Shown here piece after piece: positions 24,818-32,393 of a DNA stretch of 45,632 bases. The notes beneath the pieces are model-generated. The model saw only the letters and a program-made list of their open reading frames with translations, had not been told where the DNA came from and ran no database searches. The DNA comes from Acidimicrobiales bacterium (lineage in GTDB: Bacteria > Actinomycetota > Acidimicrobiia > Acidimicrobiales > SZUA-35). Both the position numbers and the translations under genes were made by a program. The DNA lies in the NCBI GenBank assembly GCA_024644005.1, contig JAHELU010000005.1, positions 1 through 45,632 of the forward strand, given 5' to 3'. Position 1 is the first letter of the stretch. The number at the start of each line of letters is the position of its first letter.

Positions 24818-25582
24818 CTAACCGATCCCGATGAGCTCCCACAGGCCGAGCATCCGGGACGCCAGCACCAGTACCACCACGATCAGTACCGGCCGGATGA
24901 CCTTCTCGCCGCCATCGACCGCGATGTTGGCCCCCACGTAGCCACCGACCCCCATGCCGGCGCTGAGCACGAGCGCCGGCAACCACCGGACCTGGTCGTT
25001 CACGACGAAGACCGGCACGGCCAGGGCGGTGATCGCCAGGATCACGACCGTCTTCATCGCATTGGCGGTGACGAGATCGAAGCCGGCCCTCGCCAGGACC
25101 AAGAGGATGATCAAGCCCACGCCGGCCTGGACCGACCCACCGTAGAAGCCGACCGCCAGGAACACGAGCGAGCTGACCCACAGCGGCCACGGTTGCCGTG
25201 CCTGCTCGATCTTGGGGGTGCGGACCGACAGCACCAGCAGCGGCAGCATCAGCAGCCCGAACAGGCGCTCGAACAGCTCGTCCGGGATCTGGGCGGCGAC
25301 CAGGGACCCGACGAAGCCGCCGACGAGGGCCGGTAGCAGCACTTCCACGGTCCGGCGCCGGTCGCCGACGTCGCGCCGGGCGTAGCCGTAGGCGCCGGTC
25401 GCGTTCTGGGTCAAGACGGCGATCCGGTTGGTACCGTTGGCCACCGTACCGCCGACCCCGGCCAGGGCCAGCAACGGCACCGACAGCAACGAGCCACCGC
25501 CGGCCATCGAATTGATCACACCTGCGGAGAAACCGCCGATGAGCAGTACGAGCGTTTCGACACCACCCATCTCATCGGTCAT
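24818..25582 (-). CDS. TauE/SafE family permease (UPF0721)
   Basis: 254 residues with about seven to eight hydrophobic helices and the internal two-fold repeat typical of TauE/SafE: GGFSAGVINSMAGGGSLLSV at the start and VGFYGGSVQAGVGLIILLVL in the second half. The family exports or imports sulfite, sulfoacetate, taurine-derived or similar small anions; the substrate cannot be told. ATG 25582 follows TACGGT by eight bases. Divergent from the membrane protein at 25672. Confidence 0.9.
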   Translation of the reverse strand: MTDEMGGVETLVLLIGGFSAGVINSMAGGGSLLSVPLLALAGVGGTVANGTNRIAVLTQNATGAYGYARRDVGDRRRTVEVLLPALVGGFVGSLVAAQIPDELFERLFGLLMLPLLVLSVRTPKIEQARQPWPLWVSSLVFLAVGFYGGSVQAGVGLIILLVLARAGFDLVTANAMKTVVILAITALAVPVFVVNDQVRWLPALVLSAGMGVGGYVGANIAVDGGEKVIRPVLIVVVLVLASRMLGLWELIGIG

Positions 25583-25590
25583 CCCGCCAG

Positions 25591-25596
25591 ACCGTA
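25591..25596 (-). promoter_or_regulatory. -10 box for the TauE/SafE gene
   Basis: Minus-strand TACGGT, eight bases before ATG 25582. Confidence 0.4.
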
Positions 25597-25671
25597 CCGG
25601 GGCGGCCGGCGAGCGGCGAAACTCGATGCGATACTGGCACGCAGCCCGTCCGTACCCCTGGGAGAGCTGAT

Positions 25672-26868
25672 ATGCGCCGAGGCCTCGCCTCACTGATCAT
25701 TGGAATGTCCCTCCTGGTGGCCACCATGAGCTGGGCCGGGTTCACGCTCTCGCGGACCGTGCTCGACCCGGGGCGCTCGGAGCGGCTGGCCGACCAGCTC
25801 CTCGAGAATCCCGATGTCAGGGCTGCGCTGACCAGCCGGCTGGCCGATGCGCTGGAGGCCCAGATCCCGGCCGACGTCCCCGTGCCCCGCCAGGCGGTGG
25901 AGGCCGGGGCCGCGACCGCACTCGATGATCCCCGGGTCGAGGCGTTGATCCGGGACGGGTTCGTCCGGGTCCACCAGAACGCCCTCGCCGGCAACGACGA
26001 GCCCGTGACGCTCGACCCCGGAGCGCTCGGAGCGGCCGGCCGGGACGCCCTCGTGGCATCCCGCCCCGAGCTCGACCCGTTCCTGCCCGCCGCGCCGCCT
26101 GTCGCGCTCGAGCTGCCGACGACCGGGCTGGCCTGGCTCGGGACCGTCAAGAACGTGGTCGACCGGTTCACCCTGCTCGGCGCGGTGGTGGCGGTCTTCG
26201 GGGGCATCGCCGCGTTCGTGGTGGCCAGGGACAGGGGGCCGGTCCTGCGGCGAGTGGCGTTCTGGGGCTACGGCGCATCGGCCTTCTGGCTGCTGGCCGG
26301 CTACGGCGTCCCCTGGCTGGCCGGGAACCTCTCGCCGACCTCGGCGGCCATCGCCACCGCCGCCGTCGACGTGTTCTTCGGGGCCATGATCGCGCCGGCG
26401 GTTGTCATCGCGGCGCTTTCCACCGTCATGCTGGCGGCCGGGCTCGTGTGGCCGACGGCCGCCCGCAGCCGGGGGGCGAGAGTCGCCCAGCCGAGACGGC
26501 CCCGCACCCCCGCCCCCGTGACGAGCCGGCCGATCGCCGCACCGGCCCCGACGTCGACCCGCCCGACCGGGTACGGTGCCGCTCCCGCCGCCGTCCGACC
26601 CGGTGCCGGCCCGGAGCCGCGATCCCGACCGGCCCACTACGGGACAGGGTACGAGCCGGAGCGCCGCCAGGGTCGCTGGCAGCCGGTCGGTTCGACCGAC
26701 TCCACCGACCCGATGCCGCTCCCGGTCGCCCGCGGTGATTCCCGGCCCCAGCCATCGGGCTCGATCGCCTGGCGGGAGGGCTACGGCTATCTCGACGATG
26801 GGCCCGTCGAGGACGCGTTCGGGGAGCGGCGACCGGATCCTGGCGAGCGCTCCGACCGGACCTGGTGA
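25672..26868 (+). CDS. Integral membrane protein with long cytoplasmic tail
   Basis: 398 residues. A signal anchor (LASLIIGMSLLVATMSWAGF, residues 5-24) is followed by about 130 mostly polar residues (SERLADQLLENPDVRAALTS, PRVEALIRDGFVRVHQNAL) and three hydrophobic helices between about 160 and 262. The last 130 residues are Pro/Arg/Ala-rich and probably disordered in the cytoplasm. I have seen this layout in actinobacterial proteins of unknown function. GGGAG lies seven bases upstream of the ATG, so it has a leader, unlike the divergent neighbour. Confidence 0.8.
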   Translation: MRRGLASLIIGMSLLVATMSWAGFTLSRTVLDPGRSERLADQLLENPDVRAALTSRLADALEAQIPADVPVPRQAVEAGAATALDDPRVEALIRDGFVRVHQNALAGNDEPVTLDPGALGAAGRDALVASRPELDPFLPAAPPVALELPTTGLAWLGTVKNVVDRFTLLGAVVAVFGGIAAFVVARDRGPVLRRVAFWGYGASAFWLLAGYGVPWLAGNLSPTSAAIATAAVDVFFGAMIAPAVVIAALSTVMLAAGLVWPTAARSRGARVAQPRRPRTPAPVTSRPIAAPAPTSTRPTGYGAAPAAVRPGAGPEPRSRPAHYGTGYEPERRQGRWQPVGSTDSTDPMPLPVARGDSRPQPSGSIAWREGYGYLDDGPVEDAFGERRPDPGERSDRTW

Positions 26869-26908
26869 GCCCCTCGGCCCGGTTGCGAGACAGCGAGGCC
26901 CGGGCGAT

Positions 26909-27736
26909 TCAGAGCCGGTCGAGCTGCTGGCCGATCCAGGTGTCGATCTCGGCCATGACCTCGTTCTGCTCCGGCTCGTTGAGGCACTCGTGGCGCAGCC
27001 CGGTCCAGCTGCGGTAGGTCACGCTGTCGAGCCGCTCCAGCGGTCTCGATGCGGCCTGGGGGACGACGGGGTCGTCGTCCCCGTGGAGCACGTAGGTGGG
27101 AACCTTCAGCCGGTGGAGGCGGTTGCCGGTGATCTTCATGGCGGTGAACGTCTCGCGGCCCATCCTGGCCGTGGCCCCGGTCACCCGTAGGGGATCCTCG
27201 ACGTAGGCCCGCTGGACGGCGGGGTCTCGGGACAGGCCCGTGCCCTCGATCTCGGACGGGACGAACAGCTTCGGCGCCACCCGACCCAGCACCGGGGCCG
27301 CCACTCGCTGCCAGGCCGGGACCTCGGCCGTCAGCGCCGGTGAGCTGAGGACGGCCAGGTCGGGCTGCGGCCGCTTGTCGGTGAGATAGGTGGCGACGAT
27401 CAGCCCGCCGAGCGAGTGGCCGAACAGGACCACCGGGACCCCCAGCTCCCGACTGGCTGCGAGACGCTCGCCCACGTCGTCGAGGTAGACGCGGAAGTCC
27501 TCGATGTGGCCACGGCGACCGCCGCTGCGACCGAATCCCCGGTTGTCGAATGCGGAGACGTCGTAGCCACGGTCGGCGAAGAACTGCCCGACGTGCAGGT
27601 AGCGCCCCGAGTGCTCGCCGATGCCGTGGACCAGGACGATGGCCGCTCTCGGCTCGGCGACCCGCCACCGCCGCCTGAGCTGCGGTGTCCCGTCGGCAGT
27701 CGTCTCCACGTCGACGGTCATCATCACCTCGGTCAC
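26909..27736 (-). CDS. Alpha/beta hydrolase, monoacylglycerol-lipase-like
   Basis: 275 residues. IVLVHGIGEHSGRYLHVGQF, the NRGFGRSGGRRGHIEDF loop, the nucleophile elbow GHSLGG (Ser108), THE acid in YVLHGDDDPVVP and the histidine in TGLRHECLNEP make a complete triad of the lysophospholipase / monoglyceride lipase type. GTG 27736 is chosen because TACCCT precedes it by six bases; several in-frame ATGs follow within six codons. No signal peptide. Substrate probably a mono-acyl glycerol or similar ester. Confidence 0.9.
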   Translation of the reverse strand: MTEVMMTVDVETTADGTPQLRRRWRVAEPRAAIVLVHGIGEHSGRYLHVGQFFADRGYDVSAFDNRGFGRSGGRRGHIEDFRVYLDDVGERLAASRELGVPVVLFGHSLGGLIVATYLTDKRPQPDLAVLSSPALTAEVPAWQRVAAPVLGRVAPKLFVPSEIEGTGLSRDPAVQRAYVEDPLRVTGATARMGRETFTAMKITGNRLHRLKVPTYVLHGDDDPVVPQAASRPLERLDSVTYRSWTGLRHECLNEPEQNEVMAEIDTWIGQQLDRL

Positions 27737-27742
27737 GGCTCC

Positions 27743-27748
27743 AGGGTA
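27743..27748 (-). promoter_or_regulatory. -10 box for the alpha/beta hydrolase
   Basis: Minus-strand TACCCT, six bases before GTG 27736. Confidence 0.45.
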
Positions 27749-27856
27749 GAACAGATCCGGACGACTCGATGCCCCGGTGCATCGCCACCCGGCGGAGATG
27801 GGCACGAGTACCCAGTCGGAATGTGCTTCCGGGCGCATATTCGGGGGGAGGGCGTG

Positions 27857-27862
27857 CACACT
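27857..27862 (+). promoter_or_regulatory. -10 box for the crcB pair
   Basis: CACACT, seven bases before ATG 27870. A leaderless crcB mRNA leaves no space for a fluoride riboswitch after the transcript start. Confidence 0.4.
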
Positions 27863-27869
27863 GGGCGCG

Positions 27870-28238
27870 ATGGGACGGTACGGGTCACTGCTCTCGGTGG
27901 CGATCGGTGGCATCGTCGGGTCGGCTGTCCGCTGGGCCGCCGTCTCGGCCGCCGGTGACGGTCGAGCCGAGCTGGTCGTCTTCGGCCTCAATGTGATCGG
28001 TTCCGCGCTGCTCGGGGTCCTGATCGGGAGCCGGCGGCGCCTGACCGACGAGCAGTTCCACCTGATCGGCAGCGGCTTCGCCGGTGGGATGACCACCTTC
28101 TCCGACTATGCGGTCGCAGTGGCCCAACGGCTCGAGGAGGGAGCGCTCGTGGCGGCGGCCACGAACGGCCTCGGCACCATGTTGATCGCCCTGGTCGCCG
28201 GCGGCGTCGGCTACCGGATCGGGCGCCAGCGACCATGA
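27870..28238 (+). CDS. crcB1: CrcB/Fluc fluoride channel subunit 1
   Basis: 122 residues with four hydrophobic helices, the size of a Fluc monomer, which exports fluoride as a dimer. The family motifs are intact: GGIVGSAVRWA, the conserved Asn41 in GLNVIGSALLG and the GFAGGMTTFSDY box (about 69-80). It overlaps crcB2 by four bases (ATGA), so the two are translated together. This copy keeps the pore motifs better than its partner, which fits a heterodimeric channel of the kind known in several actinobacteria and Gram-positives. Confidence 0.9.
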   Translation: MGRYGSLLSVAIGGIVGSAVRWAAVSAAGDGRAELVVFGLNVIGSALLGVLIGSRRRLTDEQFHLIGSGFAGGMTTFSDYAVAVAQRLEEGALVAAATNGLGTMLIALVAGGVGYRIGRQRP

Positions 28239-28594
28239 CCGCCACCCCGGTCGTGTTGGCCCTGGTGTTCGCGCTCGCCGCCGCTGGCGGTGCCGCTGTC
28301 CGGTATCTGATCGCCGGGTACCTCAACAACGAGTTCCCGATCGGGACCCTGGCCGTGAACGTCGTCGCCTCGCTCGCTCTCGGCGTCATCGTGGCGGCGG
28401 ACGATCCCGTCAGGACCGTCGTCGGCATCGGGGCCGTCGGCGCGCTGTCGACCTGGGCGGCGGCGGCGAACGAGGCGGCGGTCATGAGCCGCTCCGGTAA
28501 CGGGCTGCTGGCCCTGGCCTACCTCGGACTGACGGTGTCGACCGGCGTCCTGGCCGCATGGTTCGGTCTCAAGCTCGGCCCGGTGGTGTTCTAG
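28235..28594 (+). CDS. crcB2: CrcB/Fluc-like subunit 2, divergent
   Basis: 119 residues, four hydrophobic helices. AGGAAVRYLIAGYLN and LAVNVVASLALG (conserved Asn kept) show it is a CrcB relative, but the GG-TTFS box has become GAVGALSTWAAAANEA, losing the TTFS core. ATG 28235 overlaps the crcB1 stop. Most likely the second half of a heterodimeric fluoride channel in which only some pore positions are retained on each side. Confidence 0.82.
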   Translation: MTATPVVLALVFALAAAGGAAVRYLIAGYLNNEFPIGTLAVNVVASLALGVIVAADDPVRTVVGIGAVGALSTWAAAANEAAVMSRSGNGLLALAYLGLTVSTGVLAAWFGLKLGPVVF

Positions 28595-28621
28595 TGCCCG
28601 GTCGGGTGATTCGTCGATGTG

Positions 28622-28966
28622 TCAACCGCCCCGGCGGACCTCGTCGCACCCGACGCTGAGCTCGGCCAGCACGGCACCAGTATCGGGATCGACGGCCCGG
28701 ACGTAGCCCTCGATCAGATCCGGATCGTCGAGACACTGCTGCTCGGCCGCATCCCGCATCTGCTCCGTCGGCTCGAGGCCGTGGGTGACGTCGGTCAGGT
28801 CCACCGAGACCGGCGGGTTGGCGGGATCGATGGGGATGGCCTCCTCGCCGCTGCAGCCGCAGGCGAGGGCCGCACAGACGGCGAGGGGAACGGCCAGCCG
28901 TCCGATGCCCGACAGGCGTCGGTGGCGACCGAGTCGGGCCGGGGGGCGGTCTGGACATCCGATCAT
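28622..28966 (-). CDS. Small putative lipoprotein
   Basis: 114 residues. The N-terminus has many Arg residues, a hydrophobic stretch (RLAVPLAVCAALAC, about 24-36) and a lipobox-like ALAC followed by GCSGEE, so it is probably lipid-modified at Cys37, though the box is not perfect. The mature part of about 75 residues is acidic and ends in VGCDEVRRGG, with another Cys in EQQCLDDP. Unknown family. TACCGT lies nine bases before ATG 28966. Convergent with crcB2. Confidence 0.65.
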   Translation of the reverse strand: MIGCPDRPPARLGRHRRLSGIGRLAVPLAVCAALACGCSGEEAIPIDPANPPVSVDLTDVTHGLEPTEQMRDAAEQQCLDDPDLIEGYVRAVDPDTGAVLAELSVGCDEVRRGG

Positions 28967-28989
28967 GACGGCTCAACGGTACTGGGCCC

Positions 28990-29034
28990 GTGACGGCTCA
29001 GGGCGAACCGGGGACCGCCGATGGAGCGGGATGA
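28990..29034 (+). CDS. Putative 14-residue leader ORF coupled to the PF10118 gene
   Basis: GTG 28990 encodes MTAQGEPGTADGAG and its TGA (29032-29034) overlaps the ATG of the next gene (29031-29033). AACGGT (28975-28980) lies nine bases before GTG 28990 and could be the -10 box of a leaderless transcript. No ribosome site precedes ATG 29031 strongly, which fits coupling. The ORF could still be chance. Confidence 0.3.
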   Translation: MTAQGEPGTADGAG

Positions 29035-29957
29035 CCTCCGGATCGAAGGTGACGGCCAGGCGGATCGAGTTCGCCTACCCACCGGACATGGGACCGGTCT
29101 GGACACCGGCGAAGCCGGAGTTCTCCTGCGCCGCCAACGCCGTCTCCTTGATGATGCCGGTCATGGAGCCCTACTTCGTGCGGTCGATAGCCGCCGCCCT
29201 CCCCGATCTCGACGAGCCCTTGCGGTCGGAGACGGAGGCGTACCTCGCCCAGGAGGCTCAGCACCATCGCCAGCACCGGCGGTTCAACCGGGTCCTGGTC
29301 GACCGCTACCGATGGCTGGCGCCGCTGGAGCACCTGATGCGCCGGGTGTACCGCAGTGTCGAGCGACGGGCCTCCCCCCAGTTCAACATCGCCTTCGCCG
29401 CCGGCTCCGAGACGATCGCCTACTCGGCCGCCCGTTGGGCCGCTCGACATCGGACCGAGCTGTTCGCCGGGGCCGACGAGGTGGCGAGCACCCTGTTCCT
29501 CTGGCACCTGGCCGAGGAGGTGGAGCACAAGTCGGCGGCCCACGACGTGTACTGGTCACGCTACGGCGGGCGCCGCGGAGCCCGCTTGCGCTACTCGGCG
29601 GCCACCGCCCTCACGGTTGCGCTGGTGGTGCTCTTCGTGATCGCCGGCACCACGATCATGGCCGCCGGTGAGCGACGGCTGCATCGACCGATGGCCTGGC
29701 TCCGGCTCGTGCGATGGAGCATCGGCTTCGCCTTCGAGCTGCTGCCGAACCTGGTCTGGAGCATGCTGCCGAGCCACCACCCGTCGGACTTCACCGACCC
29801 GCTGTGGTACGAGGTTTGGCTCCGAGAGCTCGACGGGGACACCGGTACCCTGCCGCTCTGGCACCTGATCGACATGGAGCGCTCGCTGGATGACGGGCCC
29901 GAGCCGGGGTCGGCGCCCGAGCTGGGCCAAGGGCGGTCACTCGAGGAGCTGCGATGA
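29031..29957 (+). CDS. Predicted metal-dependent hydrolase (PF10118-like)
   Basis: 308 residues. EFSCAANAVSLMMPVMEPYF, EAYLAQEAQHHRQHRRFNRV and LFLWHLAEEVEHKSAAHDVY contain the His/Glu clusters of the PF10118 family, which resembles ferritin-like or di-metal helical bundles; the reaction is not known. A hydrophobic helix (LTVALVVLFVIAGTTIMAA, about 202-220) suggests membrane association in the C-terminal half. Its TGA overlaps the ATG of the following GGDEF/EAL-like gene, so the two are one operon. Confidence 0.8.
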   Translation: MTSGSKVTARRIEFAYPPDMGPVWTPAKPEFSCAANAVSLMMPVMEPYFVRSIAAALPDLDEPLRSETEAYLAQEAQHHRQHRRFNRVLVDRYRWLAPLEHLMRRVYRSVERRASPQFNIAFAAGSETIAYSAARWAARHRTELFAGADEVASTLFLWHLAEEVEHKSAAHDVYWSRYGGRRGARLRYSAATALTVALVVLFVIAGTTIMAAGERRLHRPMAWLRLVRWSIGFAFELLPNLVWSMLPSHHPSDFTDPLWYEVWLRELDGDTGTLPLWHLIDMERSLDDGPEPGSAPELGQGRSLEELR

Positions 29958-31267
29958 CGGCAGGGCAGAGCGCGACCGGGGTCATGCCGGCGCTCGACTG
30001 GCTGACCGGGTTGGCGTCCCGCGATGCGTTCTCCCGCCAGGTCGACCAGGCGGATCGTGATCGGGACCGCTTCGCCATCGCAGTGATCGCCATCGACCAC
30101 TTCGCCGACGTGAACCGGCAGCTCGGCTACAACGCGGCGGACGATCTCCTGCGCGTGCTCGGTCGGGTCCTGGCCGAGCAGAGCAGCGTCGCTGCGGTGG
30201 CCGGTCGCCTGGGGGGAGCGAAGTTCGGCCTGCTGAAACTGCAGATCCTCGACCGGCCGATCGAGGGCTGGCTCGAACCGATCGTGGCCTCGCTGCGGAC
30301 CGCCATCGGAACCTGGACCTTCGATCAGATCGATGACAGCGGCGGGTGCGCGGTACGGCCGGAGCTCCTGGTCGGGGCCGCGGCCGGCTGTTCGTGTCAG
30401 GTCTGGCAGGAGGCGGAACTGGCCCTGCAGGTGGCGGCCGACGACCCGCTGGGTCGCCCGGTGGTCGAGTTCGTGCCGGACGACCCGTCGTTCGTCGAGC
30501 TGGGGCGCCGGCAGCGGATCGGAGAGGAGGTGTCGGCCGCCCTCCGGGCCGGCTCGCTCTCCGCAGCGGCCAGCCGGGTCGAGCCGATCGGTGGCGGCGG
30601 TCCCGACTGGCAGTGGCTTCGGCTGGAGGCGAGGGTGCCGTCGCCCGACCGGCTGGCCGCAACCGCGGTCACGGCAGCGCTCGGCACCACCCTGTCGCCA
30701 GGCCTGGCCCGTCAGGTCGAGCGATGGTTGCTCGAGGAGGCCGAAGCGATGCTCGCCGGGGCGAGCTGCCAGCTCCGGCTGACCGTGCCGCTCGGACAGC
30801 GGCTGACCAGCGGACGGCCGCTGGCCGAACGGTTGATCCCCGACCTGGAGCGCTGCGGCATCCCGCCCAGCCGGCTGCTGTTCGAGGTCGATGAGACGAT
30901 CCTCGTCGACTCGGGCCGGCGCGCTCGGGAGCTCGGCCGCCAGCTGGAGGCCGTCGGGTCCGGACTCGTCGTCGCCGACAGCGACGGCAGCTGGCGGGCC
31001 TGGCGAGCCGTCGAGGGACTCGCTGCGCTCTATGTCCGGCCCCACCGTGAACTGGTCGAAGCGGCAGCCAGCGGTGGACCGGCCGATCGTATCCTCGACG
31101 CAATGGCGGCAAATGCGGAGGCGGCCGATCGCGAGCTCATCGCACCGGCCTGCTGCGTGCCGGAACGGGCCCTGGCCGATCACGGGTTCGGTTACGTCGA
31201 GCGGGGGCTGGTGGCCGACGCCTGGTCGCTGACAGCGCCGCGGCACGACCCGGCCGAGCCGGCATAG
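29954..31267 (+). CDS. Degenerate GGDEF-EAL protein
   Basis: 437 residues. LDWLTGLASRDAFSRQ and VIAIDHFADVNRQLGYNAAD match the start of a GGDEF domain, keeping the metal Asp48, but the active-site loop reads GGAKF (87-91) instead of GGDEF. The second half looks like an EAL domain (RRQRIGEEVSAALRAG, SRLLFEVDETILVDSG) but lacks E-A-L and most metal ligands. It is therefore probably unable to make or cleave cyclic di-GMP and may bind it or a partner instead. Start overlaps the preceding gene by four bases. Confidence 0.75.
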   Translation: MTAGQSATGVMPALDWLTGLASRDAFSRQVDQADRDRDRFAIAVIAIDHFADVNRQLGYNAADDLLRVLGRVLAEQSSVAAVAGRLGGAKFGLLKLQILDRPIEGWLEPIVASLRTAIGTWTFDQIDDSGGCAVRPELLVGAAAGCSCQVWQEAELALQVAADDPLGRPVVEFVPDDPSFVELGRRQRIGEEVSAALRAGSLSAAASRVEPIGGGGPDWQWLRLEARVPSPDRLAATAVTAALGTTLSPGLARQVERWLLEEAEAMLAGASCQLRLTVPLGQRLTSGRPLAERLIPDLERCGIPPSRLLFEVDETILVDSGRRARELGRQLEAVGSGLVVADSDGSWRAWRAVEGLAALYVRPHRELVEAAASGGPADRILDAMAANAEAADRELIAPACCVPERALADHGFGYVERGLVADAWSLTAPRHDPAEPA

Positions 31268-31293
31268 CGGCGCCAGGGCGGCGAGCTGCTCCA

Positions 31294-31316
31294 GCCCGGA
31301 CCAGGATCGGCCGGGC
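31294..31316. terminator. Hairpin between convergent genes
   Basis: GCCCGG (31294-31299) and CCGGGC (31311-31316) form a 6-bp stem with an 11-base loop, between the stops of the degenerate GGDEF gene and the DUF2630-like gene. Confidence 0.35.
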
Positions 31317-31322
31317 CCGCAG

Positions 31323-31523
31323 TCAGTCGGGTCGATCGATCGGCCGAGCGGCCCGGTGCTCGGCCAGCAGCTCGGCGGCCCGATCCAGGGCGTCACCGAG
31401 ATCATCGAGCCGGGTGGACTGCTGGCCGTCGAGCGAGTCCTCGAGCTCCTGGCCGAGCAGGTGCATCTCCTCGGCGACGAGTCGCCTCAGCCCGGTGATG
31501 ATCGTCTCGATATCGGTTTCCAT
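31323..31523 (-). CDS. Small DUF2630-like protein
   Basis: 66 residues, acidic and helical. IITGLRRLVAEEMHLLGQEL and LDDLGDALDRAAELLAEHRA have the spacing of DUF2630 (LVAEEH then L--LE--LD--WDLLR-RRA), a small actinobacterial family of unknown function. ATG 31523 is chosen for the GAGGA nine bases upstream; a GTG further upstream would add about 23 residues. It is convergent with the operon on its left and divergent from the sortase substrate. Confidence 0.65.
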   Translation of the reverse strand: METDIETIITGLRRLVAEEMHLLGQELEDSLDGQQSTRLDDLGDALDRAAELLAEHRAARPIDRPD

Positions 31524-31906
31524 CGGGCTGTCGTCCTCCAGCGGATCGGGTCGGGCCTGGCTCACATCGTCGGCTCCAGCCTCGACGGTCACAGCTCGGC
31601 TCCGTAGGGCCGAAGGTCCCCCCGCGATCGTGGCCGCTGGACCACCCTCTTCGCCAAGTCTGTGACCGAAAACACAGGCATGGCACTGCAGGGCTTCCCC
31701 CACTGCTGCAACGCTCTGACCTGGACAAACACGGTGCCACACGGCGAGATCGGCAGTGGCGGTCGAGCGACGGGCACGAAAGCGCCCAGAGCGCGATCGA
31801 AGTGGTCGCGGGGAGAGCTACTGTCCCTCTTCGGCGCAGGTGGGTCATCGCTGCTGCTCGATCGACAGACGGGCAACCACCGTTGACTCCTGAAAGGAAC
31901 CCCTCA
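31524..31906. other. 383-base divergent region with one palindrome
   Basis: Lies between the DUF2630-like gene (minus) and the sortase substrate (plus) and encodes no convincing protein. It contains CTGTG-N8-CACAG (31660-31677), a possible operator, and TACTGT near 31819, a plausible -10 box for the substrate gene about 80 bases upstream of its start. Confidence 0.35.
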
Positions 31907-32281
31907 ATGACACTTGTACAACGCACTCCCAACCGACGACCGCTCGTGCTCGCCACGGTGGCCGGCCTCGTGGTCGCTCTGATGCTGATCCTGGGCGCGA
32001 CCGCCGCCTCGGCCGAGACGACGACGACCGCCGGAGACGACACCAGCTCGACGACGGCGACCACGGCGGACGACTCGACCACCACGACCGCCGATGACGG
32101 CGCCACGACGACGACCGCCGACTCCGACGATGGAGACGCACCGGCCGGCGGCGCGGACACCGGAGCCGGTGGCACGAGCCAGTCGACGAGCAACACCGGA
32201 GCGATCGTCCTCATAGGGCTCGGCGCCCTGGCACTCGGCGGCGGATCGACCCTGGTCGCGAGGCGCCTATCCGACCGGTGA
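31907..32281 (+). CDS. Thr-rich secreted protein, probable sortase F substrate
   Basis: 124 residues. A signal peptide (residues 1-38, ending GATAASA) is followed by a 65-residue low-complexity region of Thr, Asp and Ala, then a C-terminal sorting-type tail: STSNTG, a hydrophobic helix (AIVLIGLGALALGGGSTLV) and a basic end (ARRLSDR). The usual LPxTG is replaced by TSNTG. AAAGGA lies eight bases before ATG 31907. It directly precedes a class F sortase, so cell-wall anchoring by that enzyme is the obvious inference. Confidence 0.82.
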   Translation: MTLVQRTPNRRPLVLATVAGLVVALMLILGATAASAETTTTAGDDTSSTTATTADDSTTTTADDGATTTTADSDDGDAPAGGADTGAGGTSQSTSNTGAIVLIGLGALALGGGSTLVARRLSDR

Positions 32282-32287
32282 TGACAG

Positions 32288-32312
32288 GCCGCCGGCCGGA
32301 TCGTCCGGCGGC
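32288..32312 (+). terminator. Hairpin after the sortase substrate gene
   Basis: GCCGCCGG and CCGGCGGC pair over a nine-base loop, seven bases after the stop. Placed before the sortase gene, it may be a partial terminator. Confidence 0.5.
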
Positions 32313-32335
32313 GGCAGGAACGAGTAGCGACTGGT

Positions 32336-32365
32336 GGCGTTCGGCCCAACGACGTGCCGAACGCC
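32336..32365 (+). promoter_or_regulatory. Nine-base-pair hairpin before the sortase gene
   Basis: GGCGTTCGG (32336-32344) and CCGAACGCC (32357-32365) are perfectly complementary over a 12-base loop. It ends 28 bases before the sortase ATG, so it could protect a processed mRNA end or attenuate sortase expression. Confidence 0.5.
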
Positions 32366-32393
32366 GCCGGTGGCACCACCACCGCGGAGTCCC

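Noticed and set aside
27737-27869. Fluoride riboswitch upstream of crcB
   Set aside because: No conserved fluoride riboswitch pseudoknot sequence is visible, and the predicted transcript start lies at the ATG.
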